NCBI RefSeq assembly: GCF_017086405.1 | Contig: NZ_CP070974.1 | Span: 152,349-216,348 of the forward strand | Direction: 5' to 3' | Length of the DNA: 64,000 bases | From: Mycobacterium gordonae | GTDB lineage: Bacteria > Actinomycetota > Actinomycetes > Mycobacteriales > Mycobacteriaceae | Shown: one piece after another, positions 57,401 to 64,000 of the stretch | How the letters are laid out: every line of letters begins with the position of its first letter | How positions within the stretch are numbered: position 1 is the first letter of the stretch | Translations under genes and position numbers: made by a program | The notes under the pieces: generated by a model | What the model was told of the DNA's origin: nothing | Seen by the model: only the letters and a program-made list of their open reading frames with translations | Databases searched by the model: none

Positions 57401-60368
57401 CACCGCAGAAGCCGACCCGCACCGCATCCTGACCCCCAAAGCCACCCACCCCGCCACCGCCGTCGACGTCCTGTCCAACATTGTTCGCCGCGACGGTGCG
57501 CAACAGTCCGCCCACACCGTCATGGGCGCCGAAGCCGACCCGTTCACCCGCCTGCACCGTGCAGCACAGATCTATACCGACGCCCTGACCACCGCCGCCG
57601 CGCGACACGCCGGCCCCTCAGTTATGGCCGCCATCGACGACGCCGCCGCCAAGCTGGACGAAGACCTCACCGACGCCGAAGCCTGGCCCGTTCTCCGGCG
57701 CAATCTCGCGCTGCTCGCCATCGACGGACACGACCCCGTCGCTGCGCTGCACCACGCCGCGCAGGCCCCTTTGGGTGACCCGCACGATGTCGCCGCGGTC
57801 CTGGACTACCGCCTCCCCACGCCACCGGGAAGCGCCGCTGAACGCGTCGGACCGCTGCGCTGGCTTGCTGACATACCCACTGCCCTGGCCGGCGATCCGA
57901 CCTGGGGCACCTACCTTTCCCGCTGCGCAGAACTGGTCACCGACCTCGCTGACGAAGTCCGCGAAACAGTCCATGGCTGGACACCGGAAACCGCCCCCGC
58001 ATGGGCCAGGCCGCTGCTGCCCGACCAAGGTGCGCTGACGGCCGAAATCGCGGTCTTTCGCGCCGCCCACAACGTCGACACCGCCGACACGCGCGTCACC
58101 GGACCCGAGCAACACCGCAACCGCTCAGCAGCCTTCCAGCGCCTCCTGCGAAAGTTCCTCGATGCCAGCCTCACTCGCCCCGACGCCGCCGCGCAACGCT
58201 GGCGACCACTCGTCGACGGCATCAACCCACAGCTGTGCAGTGACCCGTTCTGGCCACGGCTGGCCACCCACCTCGACCACGCTGCACGCGCGGGAGCTGA
58301 CGTCGCCGCCTTACTGGACGAGGCCGTCAACGCTAACGGCCCACTGCCCGACGAGATGCCCGCCGCAGCCCTGTGGTGGCGGCTTGCGGGCACCCTGGCA
58401 CCGCCGTCGCTGCAGCACACCGACACCACACTGCGACCCGAGTGGGCCCAGGAGCTACATCACCTCTTGGGAACCCGCATCGCCGAAGCCGTCATCACCG
58501 ACCCCGCCTGGCCGGGCCTGATCACCGCTGTCGCCTCCTCGGGCTGGCCACCTGCGGACCTGCTCAGCGCAGCCGCCGAACACCTGCGCGACAGCGCCGC
58601 CACACGCCCGTTGCGCCCTGACGAATACGCCCGCCTTCTCACCTACCGCGTCGGGTTACTCACCCACCACGCCGCCACCCTCGACAGCGACATCCCCCAC
58701 CCCGCCGCCACCCTCAACGAACCCCAAACCGGTGAACAGCTCGACCTGTTCGCCCCCGCCATCGCCCACCCCGCCGACGGGCTCGCCGAACCCCCGCCCG
58801 ACCTCTACGGCTACGCCTACGGCTTCGCCGAAGACGACCTCGCAGGCCTGGACTTCAGCGACCTGTCCGCCCAACGTCCCGCCACTATCGCCCCACTCGA
58901 AAACACCGACATTCCCGCCCTGCGGGCCCGCCGCGATGCCGCCCAACGCCGCGCCCAACAGATCCTTCTCAGCGGCGGACCAGCCGAACAGGCTCTGGCC
59001 AACCACCTCGCCGAACTGCGCCGACGTCAAGAGGACCAGCGGCCCTTCCAGCACGCTTTGGCCAATGCTCACAAACTGTGGGTCGACGCCGAAGACACCG
59101 CCAGCCTGCACAACCTCCTGCTCACCCAAGTTCAGGCCTCCATCACCGCCGCACACAGCCGCGGTGACACAGACGAGGCCCAGCGCTTCCAACAGCACTA
59201 CGACGACTTCAACCAACGAACCCCCCATGTCAGCGCGGCCGTTGAGCAAGCACGCCACCGACTCAACACCGCCCGCACCGCCCTGCTCGAAGCCGCCAGC
59301 GGCACCGAGGGCATCGTCACCGAACGCCACATCCAGACTCTGCGCAACCAAGCAATGCAAGCCGACGCCCAAGCCCTCAGCGAGGCCCGCCGCCATGCAC
59401 GCGAACTGGACAACCAACTCGCCCAGGCCGAACACATCGCAGCCCGAGCACTAGCCGAAAACCCCGCCTACCCCCAAGGACTAACCACCCACATGCGCCA
59501 ACTCATCGCCGGCCACAACACTGCTCAAAACACCATCGGAAACCCTGCGAACGCTTACGACCTGACCGCTGAGCTACACCAACTCCGCGACGAAATCGAC
59601 TACCTCACCACGGCCAGCGCCGTCAGCCCCGCAGCCCTGTACTACCCACCCCAAATCGCCACCGCCAAACTCGACAACGCCCACCAGCACACCCTCACTG
59701 CGATCACCAGCAACATCCACACCGTCCAACCACTAGTCATCCATCCCGGCGCCGACAAGACCGGACTCCTAGACGCACTCGCCGCCACCGCCCACCACCA
59801 CAACCACAAAGTGCTGGCGCTGCCAGCCACCAAGGCCGGTGTCCACTACGCGACCAACCACCGGTACGCCGACAGCACCGCCACCCCGGAACAAGCCCGA
59901 ACCAACCTCGACAGCCAGCGCTGGAAACTGCCAAGCGGCACACTGATCGTCATCGACGACGCCGACCAACTACCCGCTGAACAACTACGCTTCCTCACCC
60001 ACGCCGCGGCAACGACCAACACCAAACTCATCCTCATCACCACCCCCGGATCGCACCCTGAATCCGCACACACCCTGCTCGATGTCCTCACCGAAAACCT
60101 CCCGCACGCCCACCGCATCGGCACCCCCACACCCCGCACACACGCCCGATCCCGCACCGCTATCGCGCGCGCCGAGCACCACCTGGACACCCCCGACACA
60201 AGCGCCTCGCCAGTACACGCAGAAGCCGCAGAACTGCTTAACGAGCGCACCGCACTCCTGCGCCGCATACATGACATCGCCGCTACGGATGGCGCACTCG
60301 ATGCCATCGCAGAACGCCAAAACGGCCACGACAAACAACGCGACCGCAGCGGTGGACTTCACCTCTGA
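54453..60368 (+). CDS. MobF-family relaxase-helicase (TraA/TrwC-like)
   Basis: 1,971 residues from GTG 54453 (AAGGGG ten bases upstream) or ATG 54456. Relaxase domain ~1-430 with an early Tyr-rich segment (LSDYYTDKGESAGVWMGSGL) and the metal-binding HxH in DPNLHTHLVISNKV (~280). RecD-like helicase: Walker A ALAPAGTGKTTAMAAL (~617), Walker B LLILDEAGMAS (~700), motif QLYVALTRG near 965. Long charged helical C-terminal half (coiled coil ~1490-1670). The extra end piece (~1760-1900) has a degenerate Walker A HPGADKTGLLDAL and Walker B LIVIDDADQL, as if a third ATPase domain. It would nick oriT, stay bound to the 5' end and unwind the plasmid for conjugation. Confidence 0.95.
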   Translation: MMSLHKLTAGDGYMYLIRQVAAADATERGRGSLSDYYTDKGESAGVWMGSGLAALGTPISRDTDDENIRRHWHVEHGSTVTEEQMKALFGEGLHPNADQITEYILGGKGGGAAALHAARLGRPFPIKDNDNPFKQRLRAAYRAHNIASGNNPTAKLDDEVRATLRTAVALEMFAETYNRPPADDREISGFIARNTRTATTAVAGFDLTFTPVKSVSTLWALAPEPIAQTIQDCHHQAVAETLAFLEEHVAFSRMGSGGIAQIKATGLIAAAFDHRDSRAGDPNLHTHLVISNKVHVIGPDGIPRWLALDGALLYRAKVAASELYNTRIEALLIAELGVRFVARATQRGKRPVREIANVSTKLTEFYSSRRAAVEHRFGELAKQFHTDHGREPTAVEALALSQQANLDTRQAKHEPRSLAEQRHTWRAQATEILGSQRAISDMVADATHSGPHIHPEVTEEWLHTQAAAVITSVAETRAAWTINHIRAEAQRHLRNADHPGGPELVDRLIATAMSEHSIALSTHADAEMNVPSALRRPDGTSVYIRHDDTVYTSNAMLAAERRILAAATLTNGRVVDEDSVGLALLEAHANTGVALNDGQTALVKQMATSGARVQLALAPAGTGKTTAMAALAAAWRTSGGTVIGLAPTASAAEVLAEDLGTSTDTLAKFVQLAATRSDQPQAALDDPARKWFDAINDSSLLILDEAGMASTFDLDTLISHALARGANVRLIGDDQQLAAISAGGILRDLAQRHNAVTLNTVVRFTHAETGKAEAAASLAIRDGDPAGIGFYIDHHRVHIGADATAEDMAYAAWAADRAAGRDSLLVAPTNDIVARLNQRARLDRLTAAGATTPTSTATLADGLIASSGDTIATRENCRYLRTDNNGGWVKNGHRWTIRTVHDNGALTVVPLRGTATPVLLPPWYVSAFTTLGYANTINQVQGMTAGRRDTEGTCHTVLGDHLTRNQLYVALTRGCTENHLYGSTAEADPHRILTPKATHPATAVDVLSNIVRRDGAQQSAHTVMGAEADPFTRLHRAAQIYTDALTTAAARHAGPSVMAAIDDAAAKLDEDLTDAEAWPVLRRNLALLAIDGHDPVAALHHAAQAPLGDPHDVAAVLDYRLPTPPGSAAERVGPLRWLADIPTALAGDPTWGTYLSRCAELVTDLADEVRETVHGWTPETAPAWARPLLPDQGALTAEIAVFRAAHNVDTADTRVTGPEQHRNRSAAFQRLLRKFLDASLTRPDAAAQRWRPLVDGINPQLCSDPFWPRLATHLDHAARAGADVAALLDEAVNANGPLPDEMPAAALWWRLAGTLAPPSLQHTDTTLRPEWAQELHHLLGTRIAEAVITDPAWPGLITAVASSGWPPADLLSAAAEHLRDSAATRPLRPDEYARLLTYRVGLLTHHAATLDSDIPHPAATLNEPQTGEQLDLFAPAIAHPADGLAEPPPDLYGYAYGFAEDDLAGLDFSDLSAQRPATIAPLENTDIPALRARRDAAQRRAQQILLSGGPAEQALANHLAELRRRQEDQRPFQHALANAHKLWVDAEDTASLHNLLLTQVQASITAAHSRGDTDEAQRFQQHYDDFNQRTPHVSAAVEQARHRLNTARTALLEAASGTEGIVTERHIQTLRNQAMQADAQALSEARRHARELDNQLAQAEHIAARALAENPAYPQGLTTHMRQLIAGHNTAQNTIGNPANAYDLTAELHQLRDEIDYLTTASAVSPAALYYPPQIATAKLDNAHQHTLTAITSNIHTVQPLVIHPGADKTGLLDALAATAHHHNHKVLALPATKAGVHYATNHRYADSTATPEQARTNLDSQRWKLPSGTLIVIDDADQLPAEQLRFLTHAAATTNTKLILITTPGSHPESAHTLLDVLTENLPHAHRIGTPTPRTHARSRTAIARAEHHLDTPDTSASPVHAEAAELLNERTALLRRIHDIAATDGALDAIAERQNGHDKQRDRSGGLHL

Positions 60369-60712
60369 AACCACCTGACCCCTCGACGACTCCCTCAGCG
60401 CCGCGCCCCACCACTGCAGGCTGCGCCTTTAGCTAGCGGAAATCTTGGGCCTCTACCTTTTAGGCGGCTCGACTGGATCCGTACAGCCGATGTGGCGTGG
60501 GCGCCCAGACGCGGTCCCGATCACTGCCGACGAGAACTCGCTCGTCAGCTTCGGGATGCGCCGCCCCCGCTGTGCCATAGGCTGAACTCCACGAACACGC
60601 GCCGGCGGAGCGTGTTGTCGCTCGGTATCGCGGGCTCGGATCCGAACAAACTTCAATCGCTTTCATATGCGGCGCGGCCCAAATAGGATTCATATGTTCG
60701 GAGGTGGCAACG
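60369..60712. other. Intergenic region
   Basis: No convincing gene. AACACGC (60594-60600) can pair with GCGTGTT (60610-60616), a 7-bp hairpin that may be the terminator of the relaxase gene or part of the next gene's leader. GGAGG at 60700-60704 is the binding site for the next gene. Confidence 0.4.
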
Positions 60713-62335
60713 TTGACTCCGGAATCTGCTTCATCGGGGAGAGGTTTGTTTCCCGCGTGGCCGCCGGACGCCGAGCCTTACTATCGGCCCGCTCTAGTTG
60801 TCGCGATGGTTGCCGGCGCAGGCACCGTTATCGGGAGCCTTGGGACATGGGCGAGCGTAATCGTGTTCAGCGTCGGCGGCCTTGAATTCGAAAATTGGGG
60901 AGTTGCCACACTGATACTAGGAGTGATTTCACTTCTTGCAATAGTCGCGGTGTCGTTCTGGCCACGCATACCCCTAGATTCGCGTTGGGCGGTCCTAGTT
61001 GCGTGGGGCATTGCTGTCGTTGCAGTGGCATGTTTAACCGATGCGGTCATTAATATCTTCAGATTAATGACCGTCCCGAAGGCCAGCATCTTCGGCGTCC
61101 CCATAGGGGTGTCACCGGGGTGGGGTTTATGGCTGGTCGCCTTCTCATCCTCTGTATTGCTCGTAGGGGGAGTCGTCATCGCCATGCAGATGGCGAGCAG
61201 CTACCACCTGCATCGACCCTTGGGAGAAGCACCGGGCTCATGGACCGACCGCTGTCGGTGGGCGGCGACCATCTCTTCGTGTGGCATCGTTATAGCAGGC
61301 ACGATTTACGCTGTAGTCACGCCCTGGAAAGGCGACTCCGCCGATAGCGAAGCTCTAAAGTCCCCGAAGCTGTCGTTGCCCAGCTTCCCCTCGCCGGGGG
61401 ATTCTCCGACGGCAACGTCATCGATCACGTCAGCAACTCCGGTGCCTCAAGTCGTCGCTGCCCCGCCGTTAGACGGCACGTACCGGCAAGACATCGACGC
61501 TGCCAACATCACGACAGATGGCAGGATCGATGCGGGAAGAGACAGCGATCCAACGTGGTTCGCCTTCCGGTCCAGATGCGCCGTGGCTGGCTGTGTCGCC
61601 AGCGGTAGCCGTCTTGACCCTCATAAACTTGGGCTGCCCCTGCAACAGTCATCGACAGCATTGGCATTCCACTGGATCAGTGACCACTGGCAGTACACCA
61701 ATACCGGTGAAGGTTACTGCTCAGGACCCGGCAGAGACGCCCAAGAAGAAATCTCCACCGTGTGGTCATTCACGCCTCAACCGGACGGTTTCTATCGCGG
61801 AACCGTGACGACTACGACTTTGTCCGACGAGTGCAGTAACGATGGGGTTGTGCGCGTAGAGCCCTTCACCCTCACGCGCACGGGGCCGCCTCCCCCAGGG
61901 GCGATTGACCCTCCCATCGCCTTGATCGGCCATCCCCCCGCACTTCCTCCCCCCGCGAAGCATCCACCTCCTGACCCCGGCGCTAGCGTCAGTCTTGGCG
62001 GCCAGACGCTGACCGTGTCAACAAGGTTGCCGCTGTGCGTATGGACACATGGTAGGGCTGGCATAATTGTTTATGCCCCCGACCGTGACGACTCACTCGC
62101 GCAAGTGGAGGACTTGAGCCCGACTGGACAAGTCAAGCGCGTTTCTATTCAATTTGGCGACTTGCTTTATTGGTTTGACGATTGGACCAGGACAAACCAG
62201 CTTCCGACTGCCAGCGTTTCGGTCACGAGGAAGGGCCGGAAGTCCTACAATATCGCGGGGGTCGCTGCCGCCTGGTATAGACCGACCGCAACTTATCTAG
62301 TGAAAAACTACGAAATTAACGTCACCTGTCCTTAA
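60713..62335 (+). CDS. Membrane protein with exported sensor-like domain and LpqH-like C-terminus
   Basis: TTG 60713 is chosen because GGAGG lies eight bases upstream; GTG 60704 overlaps that site. 540 residues. Residues ~25-215 hold about five hydrophobic helices (ALVVAMVAGAGTVIGSL, VATLILGVISLLAIVAVSF, AVLVAWGIAVVAVACL, WLVAFSSSVLLVGGVVIAM, SSCGIVIAGTIYAVVTP). A Ser/Pro linker leads to a domain with DGTYRQDIDAANITTDGR, FAFRSRCAVAGCVASG and WSFTPQPDGFYRGT, like the extracellular parts of some mycobacterial Ser/Thr kinases. The last ~115 residues (LGGQTLTVSTRLPLCVW ... VKNYEINVTC) have the fold signature of LpqH, the 19-kDa lipoprotein. Surface-exposed; role unknown. Confidence 0.85.
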   Translation: MTPESASSGRGLFPAWPPDAEPYYRPALVVAMVAGAGTVIGSLGTWASVIVFSVGGLEFENWGVATLILGVISLLAIVAVSFWPRIPLDSRWAVLVAWGIAVVAVACLTDAVINIFRLMTVPKASIFGVPIGVSPGWGLWLVAFSSSVLLVGGVVIAMQMASSYHLHRPLGEAPGSWTDRCRWAATISSCGIVIAGTIYAVVTPWKGDSADSEALKSPKLSLPSFPSPGDSPTATSSITSATPVPQVVAAPPLDGTYRQDIDAANITTDGRIDAGRDSDPTWFAFRSRCAVAGCVASGSRLDPHKLGLPLQQSSTALAFHWISDHWQYTNTGEGYCSGPGRDAQEEISTVWSFTPQPDGFYRGTVTTTTLSDECSNDGVVRVEPFTLTRTGPPPPGAIDPPIALIGHPPALPPPAKHPPPDPGASVSLGGQTLTVSTRLPLCVWTHGRAGIIVYAPDRDDSLAQVEDLSPTGQVKRVSIQFGDLLYWFDDWTRTNQLPTASVSVTRKGRKSYNIAGVAAAWYRPTATYLVKNYEINVTCP

Positions 62336-62411
62336 GGAAGTATCCCCTGATATTGCGTTGCCGTAATGGCAGACGGGCATGGGGTGACCGCATCCGTCCG
62401 GTTGCTTGCCG

Positions 62412-62549
62412 TCAGAACGCGGGGGGATCGTCGACCGCGCTGCCGATCACCGCCATCGCATTTGCGACCACCTCGTACACGAGCCACGCTGCGACGGACA
62501 GCGCCGCGAGTAGTCCACTGAGCCAAGGGAATCGGCCGGGATGACTCAT
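62412..62549 (-). CDS. 45-residue single-span membrane protein
   Basis: ATG 62549 overlaps the previous stop by ATGA, with AAGGAG seven bases upstream. MSHPGRFPWLSGLLAALSVA then AWLVYEVVANAMAVIG form one hydrophobic helix, with a short acidic tail DDPPAF. Overlap and strong binding site make it a real gene despite its size. Last gene of the four-gene leftward operon. Function unknown. Confidence 0.7.
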   Translation of the reverse strand: MSHPGRFPWLSGLLAALSVAAWLVYEVVANAMAVIGSAVDDPPAF

Positions 62550-63436
62550 TGCTGTGCTCCTTGTTGGTCTGGCTTAGTGGTGGTAGGACGGACCAGGATA
62601 CGTCCATCTGGTCCTACACGGAGAGCGACTTCGCGCGACCGATGGGTGCGACCGTGCTGGAGTCTGAGATCGGGCTCGCGGTCACTGGTTCCAAGTCGCT
62701 GGTGGTCCCATGCGAGGTACTGTTCGAGGTCATTAATCAGGGACGGCCAGTCCACCGGGTCTGCCGTGTGCCCCACTTGTGCCCAGGTGGAAAAGTCTGT
62801 TCGTATATTGATTTGTAGTAGGCGGCTGAGCAGCGGGCCGGCTAAAGGGACGTCGGGTGCCAGGCGATACACCTGCCCTCCGCCATCCGCGGCCTGTTGT
62901 TCAGGACATGCCGTGAATGCCCTTGGGCTACACATGAAATCAGCAATCCGCGCGGTACACGGTGAGTATCCGGCCCGCGCCGCTTCGGGCCGCAGATCGT
63001 TGAACAGGTGGTCAGACCACTGCTGGTACCACTGTGCGGGAGCTTCCGCGCTGTCCAGACACGCCTTATCCCAGACCCAGAAGTCTGGAAAGCACAGTGC
63101 CCGCGGCTTGTTCGGGTCCGCGGGTAGCAGTTCGGTAACTCTCCTGATAATCATGTGGGCCGGATCCGAGAACGAGGCCACCGGCCGGCAGCAATCACTC
63201 AAGATGTCATCCCAGATCCAGCACCCTGCCTGGTCATTGTCGTCCGGTTCGATGAGTCGCGGCGGCCGGTCGGTGAATTCCCAGCGCCCGTCGGGATAGC
63301 GCCAACCCAACACGCAGACACCACGCACCGCGACACCCCGGCGGTGCTGCACCCCGGCTGGGCCGCCGAAGACGCGGGCATCGAATCCCCGCTGACGCAA
63401 CACGGTGACGATCTGCTCTGCGGCAACATGATTCAC
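62546..63436 (-). CDS. Unknown protein (296 residues)
   Basis: GTG 63436 overlaps the upstream stop by GTGA, preferred over an ATG 99 bases earlier inside the previous gene. The sequence VNHVAAEQIVTVLRQRGFDA, RRGVAVRGVCVLGWRYPDGR, then CWIWDDILSDCCRPVASFSD and DLRPEAARAGYSPCTARIAD mixes helices with Trp and Cys pairs. The C-terminal ~60 residues are helical and charged (DWPSLINDLEQYLAWDHQRL). No membrane segment. Not recognised. Confidence 0.75.
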   Translation of the reverse strand: MNHVAAEQIVTVLRQRGFDARVFGGPAGVQHRRGVAVRGVCVLGWRYPDGRWEFTDRPPRLIEPDDNDQAGCWIWDDILSDCCRPVASFSDPAHMIIRRVTELLPADPNKPRALCFPDFWVWDKACLDSAEAPAQWYQQWSDHLFNDLRPEAARAGYSPCTARIADFMCSPRAFTACPEQQAADGGGQVYRLAPDVPLAGPLLSRLLQINIRTDFSTWAQVGHTADPVDWPSLINDLEQYLAWDHQRLGTSDREPDLRLQHGRTHRSREVALRVGPDGRILVRPTTTKPDQQGAQQ

Positions 63437-63726
63437 TGAGCGGCCCCCGGCAGATGCCTCCGTGAGCCGTGCAGAGTGCGGGGAACCTCGCTGAACAACA
63501 CCGCCAACTCCCACAGCGCGTCGCGCCGCGAGCAATCGTCGACCCGGCGTACCGCGCCGTAACGCTGCAGAACCACAAGCGCCCGGTAGACCTGCTCGGC
63601 GACCACTGGACGTTCCTCGCTACCACGTCCTCGGCTGACTTCGAGTCGCGCCTCGGTCGTCGTGATCGGCCCGTCGGCCTGTTGGAGGACCTTGAGGAGC
63701 TCGGCGCGCAGTTGTACTGCCTTCAT
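63433..63726 (-). CDS. Winged-helix-like protein (97 residues)
   Basis: ATG 63726 overlaps the upstream stop (ATGA); upstream TTG/ATG codons lie inside that gene. MKAVQLRAELLKVLQQADGP, ITTTEARLEVSRGRGSEERP, VAEQVYRALVVLQRYGAVRR, DCSRRDALWELAVLF looks like a small winged helix (helix, turn, VYRALVVLQRYGAVRRV as reader-plus-wing). Probable DNA-binding protein; target unknown. Confidence 0.72.
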   Translation of the reverse strand: MKAVQLRAELLKVLQQADGPITTTEARLEVSRGRGSEERPVVAEQVYRALVVLQRYGAVRRVDDCSRRDALWELAVLFSEVPRTLHGSRRHLPGAAQ

Positions 63727-64000
63727 GCTGATTTGGCTCGCTGGTGTCGTTGGACGACCCATTCCCAAGGGGTTGTTGGCTCTCGCTTTGCCAATTCGGC
63801 GCGGCCGAGCAGCAGATCTACCGCCCTGTCGTACCTCTTAACGAATGTCTGCCAGTCCGGCAATTCCGCCAGGACCCCGGGGGTGCCGCGGCGCAATAGC
63901 CGGGCGCTTCCCTTATTCGGGGGCAGGAGCCGGCGATAGTCCAGGCTGCTGCCCAGTTGTGATGACAGCGTTTTGCCGCCGGTGGCCTGATCGAAGGTCT
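63723..64000 (-). CDS. C-terminal part of a gene entering from the right edge (partial)
   Basis: The frame is open from the window edge (64000) leftward to TGA 63723, where it overlaps the next start by four bases. Visible part: TFDQATGGKTLSSQLGSSLD, LLRRGTPGVLAELPDWQTFV, DLLLGRAELAKREPTTPWEW, QRHQRAKSA. The overlap defines it as the upstream member of the operon. Product not identifiable from this piece. Confidence 0.7.
   Translation of the reverse strand, partial: TFDQATGGKTLSSQLGSSLDYRRLLPPNKGSARLLRRGTPGVLAELPDWQTFVKRYDRAVDLLLGRAELAKREPTTPWEWVVQRHQRAKSA

Overview
The window reads as accessory DNA, most likely part of a large conjugative plasmid or integrated plasmid, from a slow-growing Mycobacterium. 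The evidence is a PE_PGRS protein, two lipoproteins with the PknH-type sensor domain, an LpqH-like domain, a MobF relaxase-helicase, a ParB-like protein, a primase-like TOPRIM protein and several mobile elements. I saw no rRNA, tRNA or CRISPR array.

Layout. 1-3.9 kb: a leftward operon for a membrane protein and two exported lipoproteins, then a PE_PGRS gene whose C-terminus looks like PPE-MPTR repeats. 4.4-5.2 kb: a coupling-protein-like fragment and a winged-helix protein. 5.85-12.5 kb: two related genes for modular glycine-rich proteins; the first is split by an IS21-family element with a 6-bp target duplication. 12.5-16.7 kb: a transposase remnant and a three-gene recombinase module (zinc-ribbon protein, small HTH protein, tyrosine recombinase) joined by 4-base overlaps. 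17.3-22.2 kb: ParB-like protein, NrdH redoxin, primase-like protein and a secreted trypsin-like protease.

22.4-38.7 kb: a run of about 20 small plus-strand genes, mostly unknown, plus two DUF4192 paralogues, a DUF3560 protein, a PAPS-reductase-like PP-loop protein and a frameshifted DUF932 gene. Thirteen of the transcription units start with a related 260-380 nt leader. The leaders can fold into a long-range stem (GTCAAC with GTTGAC), a central hairpin with compensatory changes between copies, and a small GCGCC/GGCGC hairpin just before the ribosome-binding site. Many units end in strong GC-rich hairpins. This array of leader-gene-terminator units is the strongest candidate for an undescribed system here.

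38.7-40.4 kb: three leftward genes (HNH-like nuclease, HTH protein, unknown). 40,606-54,287: a complete Tn7-like transposon bounded by TGTCC/GGACA ends, repeated end motifs and a perfect 5-bp duplication TAGGG. It encodes TnsA-, TnsB/TniA-, TnsC/TniB- and TniQ-like proteins (tniQ frameshifted). Its cargo is a general-stress type module: a ~1,320-residue hybrid sensor kinase with a SpoIIE phosphatase domain, a frameshifted anti-sigma kinase domain, a SigF-family sigma factor with a matching promoter, and a PAS gene broken by an IS3-family element.

54.4-60.4 kb: the relaxase-helicase, with a short direct-repeat region just upstream. 60.7-62.3 kb: a membrane protein ending in an LpqH-like domain. 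62.4-64 kb: a leftward operon of four overlapping small genes running off the window.

Three separate genes (DUF932, hybrid kinase/anti-sigma, tniQ) carry one-base frameshifts at or near short runs or repeats, so base-call error must be excluded before calling them dead.
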